This document shows, piece after piece, positions 7,171 through 14,885 of a DNA stretch of 32,386 nucleotides (positions are counted from its first letter, which is position 1; the number at the start of each line of letters is the position of its first letter). The position numbers and the translations under genes were made by a program. The notes below the pieces were generated by a model. It was not told the origin of the DNA. It saw nothing but the letters and a program-made list of their open reading frames with translations, and did not search any database. The DNA is from an uncultured Alphaproteobacteria bacterium (GTDB lineage: Bacteria; Pseudomonadota; Alphaproteobacteria; RF32; CAG-239). The DNA is taken from contig CALXTE010000017.1 in NCBI GenBank assembly GCA_944391345.1, forward strand, positions 1 through 32,386, written 5' to 3'.

Positions 7171-7845
7171 ATGATTGCAAAATTGCGCGGGGTTGTTGAT
7201 ACGCTCGGGAGTGATTATTGTATTATTGACGTGAACGGTGTGGGCTATTTGGTTTTTGCTTCGGCAAAAACATTATCTAAGCTTGTTCGCGGGGCGCAGG
7301 CGGCTTTATTGGTTGAAACAATTGTGCGGGAAGACAGTATCTCTTTGTTTGGCTTTGCCGATGCTTGGGAAAAAGAGTGGTTTTTGACTCTGACCAAAGT
7401 GCAAGGTGTGGGGGCCAAAGTTTGTTTGGCAATCTTATCGGTTTTATCCCCTATGCAGTTGGCACAAGCTGTTTCGGCTCAGGATAAAGCCTCATTTACA
7501 CGCGCGGCCGGTGTGGGGCCAAAGTTGGCGGCGCGAATCGTTACCGAACTTAAAGATAAAATTGTGACCATTCCTATGGAGGCAAGTATGAAGTCTGATC
7601 TTTCTTCAACCGTGGACGGAACAGCAAATACCGAGACCGAAGGCTATGAGGATGCGTTGGTTGAGATGCAATCTGAAGACAACTCAATGAATATTGATGA
7701 TGCCGTGTCGGCGCTGGTTAATCTCGGATATCAGCGAATTGAGGCTTATCGCGCGGTTAATCTGGCCGCAAAAAATAATCCTGAGGCCGATGTGCCGAAT
7801 TTGATTAAACTTGCTCTTAAAGAATTTGCTACGAAAGAAGTCTAG
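7171..7845 (+). CDS. ruvA: Holliday junction branch migration protein RuvA
   Basis: A 224-aa protein that binds four-way junctions as a tetramer and loads RuvB. The N-terminal OB-fold domain begins MIAKLRGVVDTLGSDY. Two helix-hairpin-helix motifs follow at about 73-80 (KVQGVGAK) and 113-119 (AAGVGPK). The C-terminal domain that contacts RuvB is at about 170-224 (DAVSALVNLGYQRIEA), joined by a long acidic linker, which makes it slightly longer than the ~200-aa norm. A Shine-Dalgarno (ACAGGTG) precedes the ATG. ruvB follows three bases after the stop. Confidence 0.96.
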   Translation: MIAKLRGVVDTLGSDYCIIDVNGVGYLVFASAKTLSKLVRGAQAALLVETIVREDSISLFGFADAWEKEWFLTLTKVQGVGAKVCLAILSVLSPMQLAQAVSAQDKASFTRAAGVGPKLAARIVTELKDKIVTIPMEASMKSDLSSTVDGTANTETEGYEDALVEMQSEDNSMNIDDAVSALVNLGYQRIEAYRAVNLAAKNNPEADVPNLIKLALKEFATKEV

Positions 7846-7848
7846 TCC

Positions 7849-8925
7849 ATGTCTGAAAATAACCGAATCGTTAGTCCCGAAAAAATTAATGAAGATGACA
7901 ATGAAAGTGCGAATCCGGTCAGCTTGCGTCCGAGTTCTTTGGCCGAATTTGTCGGGCAGCGTGCCGTTTGTGATAATTTGAAAGTGTTTATTGAAGCGGC
8001 AAAAGTTCGCGGTGATGCTTTGGATCACGTCTTGTTGTTTGGGCCTCCGGGGCTTGGTAAAACAACTTTGGCCTCTATTATTGCTAAAGAATTGGGGGTT
8101 GGTTTTAGGGCAACCTCAGCACCGATGATCAGCAAGTCCGGTGATTTGGCCGCAATCTTAACCAATTTGGAACGCAACGATGTGTTGTTTATTGATGAAA
8201 TTCACCGCCTGAATCCGGCGATTGAAGAGGTTCTGTATTCCGCAATGGAAGATTTTCAGCTTGATTTGATTATCGGGGAAGGGCCGTCAGCACGATCGGT
8301 GCGAATCGACTTACAGCCGTTTACGCTGGTTGGAGCAACGACACGTTCGGGTTTGTTGTCTACCCCATTGCGTGAGCGTTTTGGTATTCCTCTGCGCTTA
8401 GATTTTTATTCTCCGGAAGATTTGGAAAAAATTGTTATTCGCGGCGCAAATCTTTTGGGAATGCCGATTTCGGAAAACGGGGCAAGGGAAATTGCCAAGC
8501 GTTCGCGCGGAACGCCGCGTGTGGCCGGGCGGCTTTTGCGGCGGGTGCGTGATTTTGGAATTGTTTCAAAAGCGGCGGAAGTTGATAATAAAATTGCCGA
8601 TACGGCGCTCAGACGGCTTGATGTGGATGATTTTGGGCTTGATGCTTTTGACCGTCGGTATCTGAATTGTATTTTACATAATTACGGTGGCGGGCCGGTT
8701 GGTGCAGACACTTTGGCGGCAGCTTTGTCCGAAGAGCGGGATACGATTGAAGAAGTGATTGAACCATTTTTGCTCAAGCTTGGTTTTTTGCAGCGGACAC
8801 CGCGCGGGCGTGTTATATCTGATGCCGGCTGTGATTATTTGGGGGCGCCACGCTTAAGAAAAGGTGTTAAACCGGCGTCAGAACAATTTGATTTGCTTAA
8901 AATTATTGAAGAAGAGGAAGTTTGA
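7849..8925 (+). CDS. ruvB: Holliday junction branch migration ATPase RuvB
   Basis: A 358-aa AAA+ motor that drives branch migration with RuvA. Walker A GPPGLGKT is at 65-72, Walker B with DEIH at 116-119, the arginine-finger region STPLRERFG at 171-179, and the winged-helix C-terminal domain at about 270-335 ([17 protein letters not shown]). Length is normal. It starts three bases after ruvA, and its stop is one base before the ybgC ATG, so the three genes form one translationally coupled operon. Confidence 0.97.
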   Translation: MSENNRIVSPEKINEDDNESANPVSLRPSSLAEFVGQRAVCDNLKVFIEAAKVRGDALDHVLLFGPPGLGKTTLASIIAKELGVGFRATSAPMISKSGDLAAILTNLERNDVLFIDEIHRLNPAIEEVLYSAMEDFQLDLIIGEGPSARSVRIDLQPFTLVGATTRSGLLSTPLRERFGIPLRLDFYSPEDLEKIVIRGANLLGMPISENGAREIAKRSRGTPRVAGRLLRRVRDFGIVSKAAEVDNKIADTALRRLDVDDFGLDAFDRRYLNCILHNYGGGPVGADTLAAALSEERDTIEEVIEPFLLKLGFLQRTPRGRVISDAGCDYLGAPRLRKGVKPASEQFDLLKIIEEEEV

Positions 8926-8926
8926 T

Positions 8927-9367
8927 ATGGTTGATGTAAAAGCGCCGGAAGGTGTTTTTGAAGGCAAAGTTTTTAAGTTTCCGGCACGGGTGTATTATGA
9001 AGATACGGATGCCGGCGGGGTGGTTTATTATGCCAATTATCTGAAATTTGCCGAGCGGGCACGCACCGAATATATTCGTGCGCTCGGAATGTGTCAGCAA
9101 CAGGCCTTGGAAGCAGAAGATAAATGCGGTTTTATGGTTCGTTCTTTAACTGTGGACTATAAAGCGCCGGCGGTGCTTGATGATTTGTTGACCGTGACTT
9201 GTGAAATGGTTGAAGTGAGTGGCGCAAGAGCAGAAATGAAGCAAGAAATTTTTTGTGGTGAAAAACTGCTTGCACAGATTGCGGTTAAGTTGGCTTATGT
9301 GTCTTTAATCAGAAAGCGTCCGGTTCGTATTCCGGAAGATTTGGTGCAAAAAATTGAGGCCTTGTGA
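8927..9367 (+). CDS. ybgC: Tol-Pal system-associated acyl-CoA thioesterase YbgC
   Basis: A 146-aa hotdog-fold thioesterase. The signature VYYEDTDAGGVVYYANYLKF is at 22-41; D28 is the equivalent of the catalytic aspartate of E. coli YbgC. I used the ATG at 8927 (GAAGAGGAAG upstream), one base after the ruvB stop; the longer in-frame start at 8864 lies inside ruvB. In most proteobacteria ybgC is followed at once by tolQ, tolR, tolA and tolB. Here a terminator and three unrelated genes follow, and pal comes only at 12220. Confidence 0.94.
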   Translation: MVDVKAPEGVFEGKVFKFPARVYYEDTDAGGVVYYANYLKFAERARTEYIRALGMCQQQALEAEDKCGFMVRSLTVDYKAPAVLDDLLTVTCEMVEVSGARAEMKQEIFCGEKLLAQIAVKLAYVSLIRKRPVRIPEDLVQKIEAL

Positions 9368-9390
9368 AAAATGTTTTCGGTGATTTTATT

Positions 9391-9422
9391 AAATATCTCG
9401 TCTTAGGGCGGGATATTTTTTT
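9391..9422 (+). terminator. Intrinsic terminator after ybgC
   Basis: AATATCTCG, loop TCTTAGGG, CGGGATATT with a continuing T-run. It ends the ruvAB-ybgC operon 24 bp after ybgC, so downstream genes are not part of it. Confidence 0.8.
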
Positions 9423-9441
9423 GTGTTTATCAAATATGTAT

Positions 9442-9470
9442 TTGACAAAAATATGTAACGGCTCTATGCT
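9442..9470 (+). promoter_or_regulatory. Strong sigma70-like promoter of the 9516 gene
   Basis: TTGACA (9442-9447), 17-bp spacer, TATGCT (9465-9470). The expected transcript start near 9477 gives a leader of about 39 nt made almost only of A and T, without a Shine-Dalgarno. Confidence 0.75.
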
Positions 9471-9515
9471 GTCCGAACATTTTTATTTTTATTCATTTAT
9501 AATTTTTTATATATT

Positions 9516-10265
9516 ATGGTTAAGTATAGATCTATTCTTTCAGGTTTATGTACGGCAAGCACTGAGTTGTTTTCTTTACACAAGCATTTGCGTCCAGAAG
9601 GCAAAGTATCAATGCTTTCGGCAGCCGACAAGGTTCAGCTTTTTGTTGATCGCTATTTGAGTGATTATTGCGCTTTTCATGATGTTGAACAAGGTGAGGT
9701 CCTTCAAATCGTGGTTCCGGCCAAAAGTTTGCAGAGTTTTGTGATGGTCAATGGGGCACGCGGCTTTCAAGGCATTGACGTGTTGCGTTGTTGTCAAAAA
9801 TCAAAGCAAACAAATTTTGTGGGTGAGAGTTCGAATCGCGTTTTGCAGCGTGGAAAATTTGTGCGTTGGAAATATGCCGAAGTTTATTTGACGCATAAGG
9901 CTTCTGACGGAACTTATGCTTTTGAAAAGCTGTTTGCCAAAGATGATTGGCTTGACGGGGGAAAAGTGGCTGATGCTTTTAAGCGTGTGGCAGTGTCTTC
10001 CAACCTTAATCTGACGGGAAATGTGTTTCGTAGTGCGGTTAATCTTTTGGCCTTGGATGCGCCGATGAAAATTTCGGCTTGGTGTCAGGCTTTGGACAAT
10101 GATTGTTTTTTGCTCTGCGATTTGAATAATGGGGCGATTCGTTGTTTGCCTTATGCAAAAGCGACGTTTTCAGAATTTTCTGATTTGCGCCATATCCGCA
10201 CCGGTGCCTTGTTTTTACGCTTGGCATCTTTGGTTCCGGGAGAATACCGTTATGAAAGAATTTGA
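9516..10265 (+). CDS. Unknown protein, paralogue A of a tandem three-gene family
   Basis: A 249-aa protein with no signal peptide, no membrane segment and no family I recognise. It shares three blocks, in order and at similar positions, with the next two genes: GEVLQI at 60-65 (GSLLQI 56-61 and GETVQI 60-65 in the others), a central EKLFAKDDWLDGGKVADAF at 137-155 (core: E-K-x-L-x-x-x-D/L-E-W-L-[DE], then AF-x-[RK]-[LV]-A), and LNNGAIRCLP at 203-212. Overall identity is low, so this is an old duplication. It has its own promoter and terminator. It occupies the place where tolQ would be expected. No function can be assigned. Confidence 0.85.
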   Translation: MVKYRSILSGLCTASTELFSLHKHLRPEGKVSMLSAADKVQLFVDRYLSDYCAFHDVEQGEVLQIVVPAKSLQSFVMVNGARGFQGIDVLRCCQKSKQTNFVGESSNRVLQRGKFVRWKYAEVYLTHKASDGTYAFEKLFAKDDWLDGGKVADAFKRVAVSSNLNLTGNVFRSAVNLLALDAPMKISAWCQALDNDCFLLCDLNNGAIRCLPYAKATFSEFSDLRHIRTGALFLRLASLVPGEYRYERI

Positions 10266-10273
10266 CTGATTGA

Positions 10274-10296
10274 GCCGGCTTTGTGCCGGCTTTTTT
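10274..10296 (+). terminator. Intrinsic terminator after paralogue A
   Basis: GCCGGC-TTTGT-GCCGGC followed by six T, 8 bp after the stop. Confidence 0.9.
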
Positions 10297-10350
10297 GTGC
10301 TTGAAAAATCAATATTTTCGAAAATTTTGGAAAATTTTTCATTTTAGGGC

Positions 10351-10379
10351 TTGATGTGTTTTTCATTTTATGATATAGT
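10351..10379 (+). promoter_or_regulatory. Sigma70-like promoter of the 10412 gene
   Basis: TTGATG (10351-10356), 17-bp spacer, TATAGT (10374-10379). The ATG at 10412 follows a short leader ending TTATATTTATT with no Shine-Dalgarno. Confidence 0.7.
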
Positions 10380-10411
10380 CTTTGACGAAAACTTATTAAT
10401 TTATATTTATT

Positions 10412-11128
10412 ATGAAAACTTTCGATATTATCTATGGTCAAGAGTTGACCATTGATTACGGCACAAAAAGAGGTCGCGGCCCACAACCTGAATTCAGAAA
10501 TTTTACGGATAAAATCCGTAAGATGCTTAAGACAATGGCTTTTCAAAACTTCTGCAATTCGCAGGGGGTTAAGAATGGCAGTCTGCTTCAAATCACCGTG
10601 GGAAAAAACAATATTCCTTACAAACTGAACGAGTTTGGTGACTATTTAGAGGGTTACCGAATCGTGAAAGAGGGTGAGGACAAAGACTTTTTGGTAAAAA
10701 CCGGAAAGTGTATTGCTCGCCCAGGTATCCGTGAAGAAATTATTTATCATTCCGAAATGTTTTATGTGTTCTATGCCAATAAGGTATGGCATGCGGAAAA
10801 ATTTCTTGGAAATGATGAATGGCTTGAAAAGACTAAGGTAACCGCTGCGTTTTTGAGACTGGCCGAGGCACGAAATTATGCCGTTGGCGCGGTGGAGCTT
10901 TTTTATGATGAAGCTAAAAAACGCGCTTGCTGGAAGGCCAATGCGGTTGGCATAGAAAGCAAGGAACAACGCGAATTGATTTGCTGCTTTGACGGAGGAA
11001 CGTTGAAAGACCTTCCTGCCGGAACGCTCAAAGCTAAACCGAAGGATATCGGTTTGGGACGGTATTTGAAGACAAAGTTTAATCATTTCCGCTATGACGG
11101 TGATGGTATCTTTGTTCGCCTCAAATAA
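10412..11128 (+). CDS. Unknown protein, paralogue B of a tandem three-gene family
   Basis: A 238-aa soluble protein, unrecognised. Family blocks: FTDKIRKMLK at 31-40 (compare YDQKIKRFFK at 34-43 in the third gene), GSLLQI at 56-61, AEKFLGNDEWLEKTKVTAAF at 128-147 continuing LRLAEA, and CCFDGGTLKDLP at 191-202. The N-terminal 30 residues differ from the neighbours and carry a basic patch (GTKRGRG). It ends in IFVRLK, comparable to LFLRLA and FVWLKQ near the ends of the other two. It is a one-gene transcription unit with its own promoter and a 13-bp-stem terminator. Confidence 0.85.
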   Translation: MKTFDIIYGQELTIDYGTKRGRGPQPEFRNFTDKIRKMLKTMAFQNFCNSQGVKNGSLLQITVGKNNIPYKLNEFGDYLEGYRIVKEGEDKDFLVKTGKCIARPGIREEIIYHSEMFYVFYANKVWHAEKFLGNDEWLEKTKVTAAFLRLAEARNYAVGAVELFYDEAKKRACWKANAVGIESKEQRELICCFDGGTLKDLPAGTLKAKPKDIGLGRYLKTKFNHFRYDGDGIFVRLK

Positions 11129-11146
11129 GTTCTAAAAAATTTTATG

Positions 11147-11180
11147 AAAGTGTCGCAACAACAGTTGCGACACTTTTTTT
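11147..11180 (+). terminator. Intrinsic terminator after paralogue B
   Basis: A perfect 13-bp stem, AAAGTGTCGCAAC / GTTGCGACACTTT, with an AACA loop, followed by T residues to 11180. It is one of the strongest in the window. Confidence 0.95.
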
Positions 11181-11201
11181 GTTTTAAATAAACTTTTTCG
11201 T

Positions 11202-11230
11202 TTGACAAAATTTCGTCAATATGGTATGTT
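11202..11230 (+). promoter_or_regulatory. Strong sigma70-like promoter of the 11274 gene
   Basis: TTGACA (11202-11207), 17-bp spacer, TATGTT (11225-11230). The leader contains TTTATTATTAATTAAA, almost the same as TTTATTATTAATTTAAA before the unrelated gene at 17290. Confidence 0.75.
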
Positions 11231-11273
11231 TCTGTTCGAAATAAATTTATTATTAATTAAAAAAAATATTATC

Positions 11274-12059
11274 ATGGGAACAATTATTAAAGCAAACGGC
11301 GTGACGCGAGTTATTGAAACTGGTAAAATTGGTTATGGAATCGGTTCATCTGTGCGTTCTTCGGGCGAGAGCTATGATCAAAAAATCAAGCGCTTTTTCA
11401 AGCATCCTGAATATGTCAATTTTGTTATGAAGGATATGGGGCTGTCGGACGGAGAAACCGTACAGATACAGAATCCAGCAAAGCGTGGAGAAGCTATTGT
11501 GGACTGTGGTCCTTTTGGTAAAAGAGCCAATGAGAACATTTATCTGGAAAATGTGCTGATTGTCTCGGGTGATGCCAATGGTTGCTATAATTATGTAGCG
11601 ACTTTGAATCAGTCCAAAAACAGCGGACAGTATCAGAAAAAAGCTCGGCGCGTGCGCGAATCGGCAACTTATTTAATTAAGAAAAAGCTGCTTGGTTACA
11701 GCTGTGAGCTTTTGCTTGATAACTTGGAATGGCTTGACGCGGAGCTATCCGAAAAGGCTTTTGAAAAACTGGCTAAAGCAAAGTTATGCAAACCAATTTC
11801 TTCCACGGAAATCAGAAGCTGTAGAATCAAAACCGATAAATTTTCGCTCGATTTGAAAATTGCTCGGGTGAAGAAGGTTAAGTCCTTTACCTGTAAAGAG
11901 AAGGTGTTTATTTTATCTCTGAATTCGGGTAAAATTTGGTATCTGCCGGCCGAACAAGTCGAACTCGGTGAAGATGTTTCTCAAAAGAGATGCATCATGA
12001 CCCAGTTTGTATGGCTCAAACAGGTCGGAACCAGCGGAAATTTCTATATCTCCGAGTAA
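11274..12059 (+). CDS. Unknown protein, paralogue C of a tandem three-gene family
   Basis: A 261-aa basic, soluble protein, unrecognised. I chose the ATG at 11274; the frame is open back to 11202, but that would start inside the -35 box. Family blocks: YDQKIKRFFK at 34-43, GETVQI at 60-65, the diverged central block CELLLDNLEWLDAELSEKAF at 144-163 (continuing EKLAKAK) and LNSGKIWYLP at 216-225. It is the most lysine-rich of the three. It has its own promoter and a GC-rich terminator, and it is the last gene before pal, in the position of tolB. Confidence 0.85.
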   Translation: MGTIIKANGVTRVIETGKIGYGIGSSVRSSGESYDQKIKRFFKHPEYVNFVMKDMGLSDGETVQIQNPAKRGEAIVDCGPFGKRANENIYLENVLIVSGDANGCYNYVATLNQSKNSGQYQKKARRVRESATYLIKKKLLGYSCELLLDNLEWLDAELSEKAFEKLAKAKLCKPISSTEIRSCRIKTDKFSLDLKIARVKKVKSFTCKEKVFILSLNSGKIWYLPAEQVELGEDVSQKRCIMTQFVWLKQVGTSGNFYISE

Positions 12060-12065
12060 AAATTC

Positions 12066-12090
12066 GGCTGCCTTCGGGCGGCCTTTTTTT
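12066..12090 (+). terminator. Intrinsic terminator after paralogue C
   Basis: GGCTGCC-TTCG-GGCGGCC with a stable UUCG loop and seven T, 6 bp after the stop. It insulates pal from the upstream genes. The 130 bp from here to pal are A/T-rich; I see no convincing -35/-10 pair there. Confidence 0.93.
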
Positions 12091-12219
12091 GTTTCTTGTT
12101 AAAAAAATTTTTCTTAGATTGCTTTTTATGGTTGAAAAAATTTTTTTTATTGTTAAGTTATCTCTTGTATTAGTTGTTTAACAATTAAGATTTACAAAAA
12201 ACCATATGGAGTAATTAAT

Positions 12220-12687
12220 ATGAAAAAACTTTTGAGTTTGTTCTGCGCTTTCGCTTTCTTAACAGGTTGTTCCGCTTTTGATTCTAATGGCGGTCTGTTC
12301 GGCGGTGCTGAGTGCGAATCTAGAGAAGCTCGCGACTTCATGGCTCATGCTGAAGATAGAGTTTTCTTTGCTTTCGATAGCTCTGCTTTGTCTGACAATG
12401 CTGTTGAGATTTTGCAAACACAGGTTGATTGGTTGAAAGCTAACGAAAATGTTGACGTTATCGTTCAAGGCTACTGCGATGAAAGAGGTACCAGAGAGTA
12501 CAACTTGGCCTTGGGTGAACGTCGTGCAAATGCCGTTAAACAATACCTGATTTCTCAAGGTGTTGCTGCTGACAGAATTTCTACAATCTCTTACGGTAAA
12601 GAAAGACCGGCTGTTCTCGGTAACAACGAAACCGCTTGGGCTCAGAACCGTCGCGCTGTAACTGTTGTTAAGGCTTCTGCCGAATAA
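12220..12687 (+). CDS. pal: Peptidoglycan-associated lipoprotein Pal
   Basis: A 155-aa outer-membrane lipoprotein with lipobox LTGC (C17) and an OmpA-like peptidoglycan-binding domain at about 45-152. The ligand-binding motif YCDERGTREYNLALGERR is at 85-102, with D87 and R101/R102 in the positions that hold diaminopimelate. The ATG is preceded by ATGGAG. Pal normally works with TolB and the TolQRA motor; none of these genes is in the window. Many C-ending codons such as TAC and ACC suggest high expression. Confidence 0.96.
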   Translation: MKKLLSLFCAFAFLTGCSAFDSNGGLFGGAECESREARDFMAHAEDRVFFAFDSSALSDNAVEILQTQVDWLKANENVDVIVQGYCDERGTREYNLALGERRANAVKQYLISQGVAADRISTISYGKERPAVLGNNETAWAQNRRAVTVVKASAE

Positions 12688-12713
12688 TTACAGTCAGATT
12701 GTATTCTGGTTTG

Positions 12714-12749
12714 AAAAAAGTGTTCGCTTATCGGGCGAGCACTTTTTTT
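12714..12749 (+). terminator. Intrinsic terminator after pal
   Basis: GTGTTCGC / GCGAGCAC stem (12720-12742) with an A-run before it and seven T after it. Confidence 0.9.
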
Positions 12750-12845
12750 CTGTTCAGAGGCTGAAAAATAAGGCTTGAGATTGAAGGAAAATTGCTTTAC
12801 TCTAGGCGGTGAATTTGAAATTTTTTTCGTATTGGGAGCTTTGTG

Positions 12846-13718
12846 ATGAAAAATTGGAAACTGTCGTTGGTTGTTTTGTCTTGTGCGGTTATGCCACTGG
12901 CTGCTTTGGCTCAGACAGGGCTTGAGGCTGATGTGCGGCAGTTGCGCGATGATTTGCGTGTGTTGCAAAATCAAATTTATCGTGGGCAGATAGATGGCGA
13001 TCCGACAGCAAATTCCGGTACTGTACAACAGCGCCTTAGCCAGATGGAAGAGACCGTGCGCCAAATTTCAGGACGTATGGATGAGTTAGAGCATCAGTTT
13101 AAGCAGGTTGATGAGCGCTTTAAGGTGCTTAATCAGGATATTGATGTGCGTTTTAAGCTTCTGGAAGGAAAAAAGATTGATGCTAAGGGCTTAGGGACTG
13201 AAGCTAAGGGAAAAAAATTTGACGCGCCAGTTGCTGCGAATCCGGCAAAGTCTTTGTCCGGTGATTCTGTCAGCGGTGAAGAGCTTGCGCCTTTAGAATT
13301 GCCTAAGAAAGAGGCTCCAAAACCAGCAGCCAAGCTCTCGGTTGATGAGTTGTATAAAAAAGCGATGGATGCTTATAATGCCTCTGATTATGCCGCCGCC
13401 GAAACCTCTTTTAATCTTATCTTAAAAGATTATCCGAAAGAAAAATTGGCCGGTAATGCTCAATATTGGCTCGGTGAAGTGTCTTATAACCGCAAAGATT
13501 ATGCCAAGGCTGCCGTTGCTTTCGGAAAAGCCTATAAAGATTATAAGGACGGAAACAAAGGTGCTGACAGCCTTTATAAGCTCGGAATGTCGATGCAACA
13601 GCTTGATAAAAAAGCTGAGGCTTGCGCGGCTTATCAGTCTTTGCCAAGTGAGTTTCCGAAAGCTGAAAAAGCTTTGCTCGAAAAAGCAGCGGCTGCGGCG
13701 AAAAAACTTTGCAAGTAA
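12846..13718 (+). CDS. cpoB: Cell division coordinator CpoB (YbgF)
   Basis: A 290-aa periplasmic protein. The signal peptide ends ALA-Q at about residue 22. Next come an N-terminal trimerising coiled coil (about 25-105, LEADVRQLRDDLRVLQNQI and a second heptad stretch), a Pro/Lys/Ala linker, and three TPR-like repeats from about 165 (VDELYKKAMDAYNASDYAAA, then QYWLGEVSYNRKDYAKAAVA). I prefer the ATG at 12846 over the GTG at 12843 because GGGAG is 7 nt from the ATG. In E. coli CpoB links Tol-Pal with peptidoglycan synthesis. It lies between pal and tilS, the normal order. Confidence 0.93.
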   Translation: MKNWKLSLVVLSCAVMPLAALAQTGLEADVRQLRDDLRVLQNQIYRGQIDGDPTANSGTVQQRLSQMEETVRQISGRMDELEHQFKQVDERFKVLNQDIDVRFKLLEGKKIDAKGLGTEAKGKKFDAPVAANPAKSLSGDSVSGEELAPLELPKKEAPKPAAKLSVDELYKKAMDAYNASDYAAAETSFNLILKDYPKEKLAGNAQYWLGEVSYNRKDYAKAAVAFGKAYKDYKDGNKGADSLYKLGMSMQQLDKKAEACAAYQSLPSEFPKAEKALLEKAAAAAKKLCK

Positions 13719-13742
13719 TTGCGCAGTTGTTTGAGGCCGTTA

Positions 13743-14825
13743 ATGGAAAAATTTTTTGCTACGAATCCGATAGATGATGAGGTTATTGCCGCCGGTGTTT
13801 CCGGCGGTGCCGATTCATTGGCGCTGGTGTTGCGGCTTAATGACTGGGCAAAGAAAAACGGCAAAAAAGTTGTGGCGTTGACGGTTGATCATAAGCTCCG
13901 TTCCGAATCGGGGGATGAAGCGGCTTATGTGGCGCAACTGATGAAGCAATTTGGAATCGAGCATCATATTCTAACTTGGGAAGGCGAAAAGCCGACCTCG
14001 GGAATCGAAGAAGCGGCGCGTTCGGCGCGATATCGGTTGATTGCTGATTGGTGCTTGGCGCATGATATTAAGGTTTATGCAACCGGACATCATATGCGCG
14101 ATCAGGCGGAGACCTTTTTGCTGCGGTTGGCACGTGGAAGCGGGGTTTCAGGTTTGAGCGGTATTTTGCCTTGCAGCGAGATGTCGGGTTTGAAAATTAT
14201 TCGGCCGCAACTTGGTGATGCTCCCGAAGAACTTAAAGCTTATTTGAAGAATAAAAATGTGCAATGGGTGGAAGACCCTTCTAATCAAAATGATGATTTT
14301 TTGCGGGTGAAAATTCGTAAGTTTTTGCCCCTTCTGGAAACAGAGGTCGGAATTTCGGTTCGGCGCTTGGCTGATACCTGTGGTGTTTTGGCGCGGACCA
14401 GAAGTTTTGTTGATGGCGAAGTTTCAAAGCTGTTTTCAAATAATGTTAAAAAATGGGCCAAAGTTGGGGCTTCTTTGCCGTTGTCCTTTTTTGCTTCGCT
14501 TCATGAAGAAATGCAGTATCATTTGTTGGCTTTGATGATTAAAACCGTCGGGCAAAATGTTTATACCCCCGAAGCCAAAGAAGTGTTGAACATTGTTGCG
14601 GTTTTGCTCTCTCTGAATCCCAAAGGGCGGACGCTCGGCGGATGCGAAATTTTTGTGTTTCAAAAATGCTTGTGGGTGGTGGCCGAACGCGCCTCTGCTC
14701 AAGTGCTCTCAAAAAAAGTTTGGGAGGATTTTGTTAAAGATAATCCTCGTTTTGAAAAAGTGTCGTTGCCCTATAAACTGCGGGCGGCGCTTGTCTTTGG
14801 CGGAAAAGGGGAAAATGCCTCTTGA
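13743..14825 (+). CDS. tilS: tRNA(Ile)-lysidine synthase TilS
   Basis: A 360-aa PP-loop ATPase that converts C34 of the CAU-anticodon tRNA-Ile to lysidine, so that it reads AUA. The PP-loop SGGADS is at 20-25, with the following LTVDHKLRSES and the TGHHMRDQAETFLLRLARGSG region conserved. I chose the ATG at 13743 (GAGG six bases upstream); the frame is open from TTG at 13719, directly after the cpoB stop, but lacks a proper ribosome site. It is probably co-transcribed with cpoB. Confidence 0.94.
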   Translation: MEKFFATNPIDDEVIAAGVSGGADSLALVLRLNDWAKKNGKKVVALTVDHKLRSESGDEAAYVAQLMKQFGIEHHILTWEGEKPTSGIEEAARSARYRLIADWCLAHDIKVYATGHHMRDQAETFLLRLARGSGVSGLSGILPCSEMSGLKIIRPQLGDAPEELKAYLKNKNVQWVEDPSNQNDDFLRVKIRKFLPLLETEVGISVRRLADTCGVLARTRSFVDGEVSKLFSNNVKKWAKVGASLPLSFFASLHEEMQYHLLALMIKTVGQNVYTPEAKEVLNIVAVLLSLNPKGRTLGGCEIFVFQKCLWVVAERASAQVLSKKVWEDFVKDNPRFEKVSLPYKLRAALVFGGKGENAS

Positions 14826-14829
14826 GTTT

Positions 14830-14857
14830 TTGACTCTTTCTCCCTATATTTAATAGT
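14830..14857 (+). promoter_or_regulatory. Possible promoter of ftsH
   Basis: TTGACT (14830-14835), 16-bp spacer, AATAGT (14852-14857), 29 bp before the ftsH ATG and just after the tilS stop. Confidence 0.4.
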
Positions 14858-14885
14858 TGCTTGATTATTTTGATAAGGAAACTCA

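Noticed and set aside
9364-9660. 98-aa frame after ybgC as a small membrane protein
   Set aside because: It crosses the ybgC terminator and the promoter at 9442-9470 and overlaps the start of the 9516 gene in another frame.
12117-12219. Short hydrophobic frame upstream of pal
   Set aside because: A/T-rich sequence that looks hydrophobic by chance; no ribosome site, and it is in the leader of pal.
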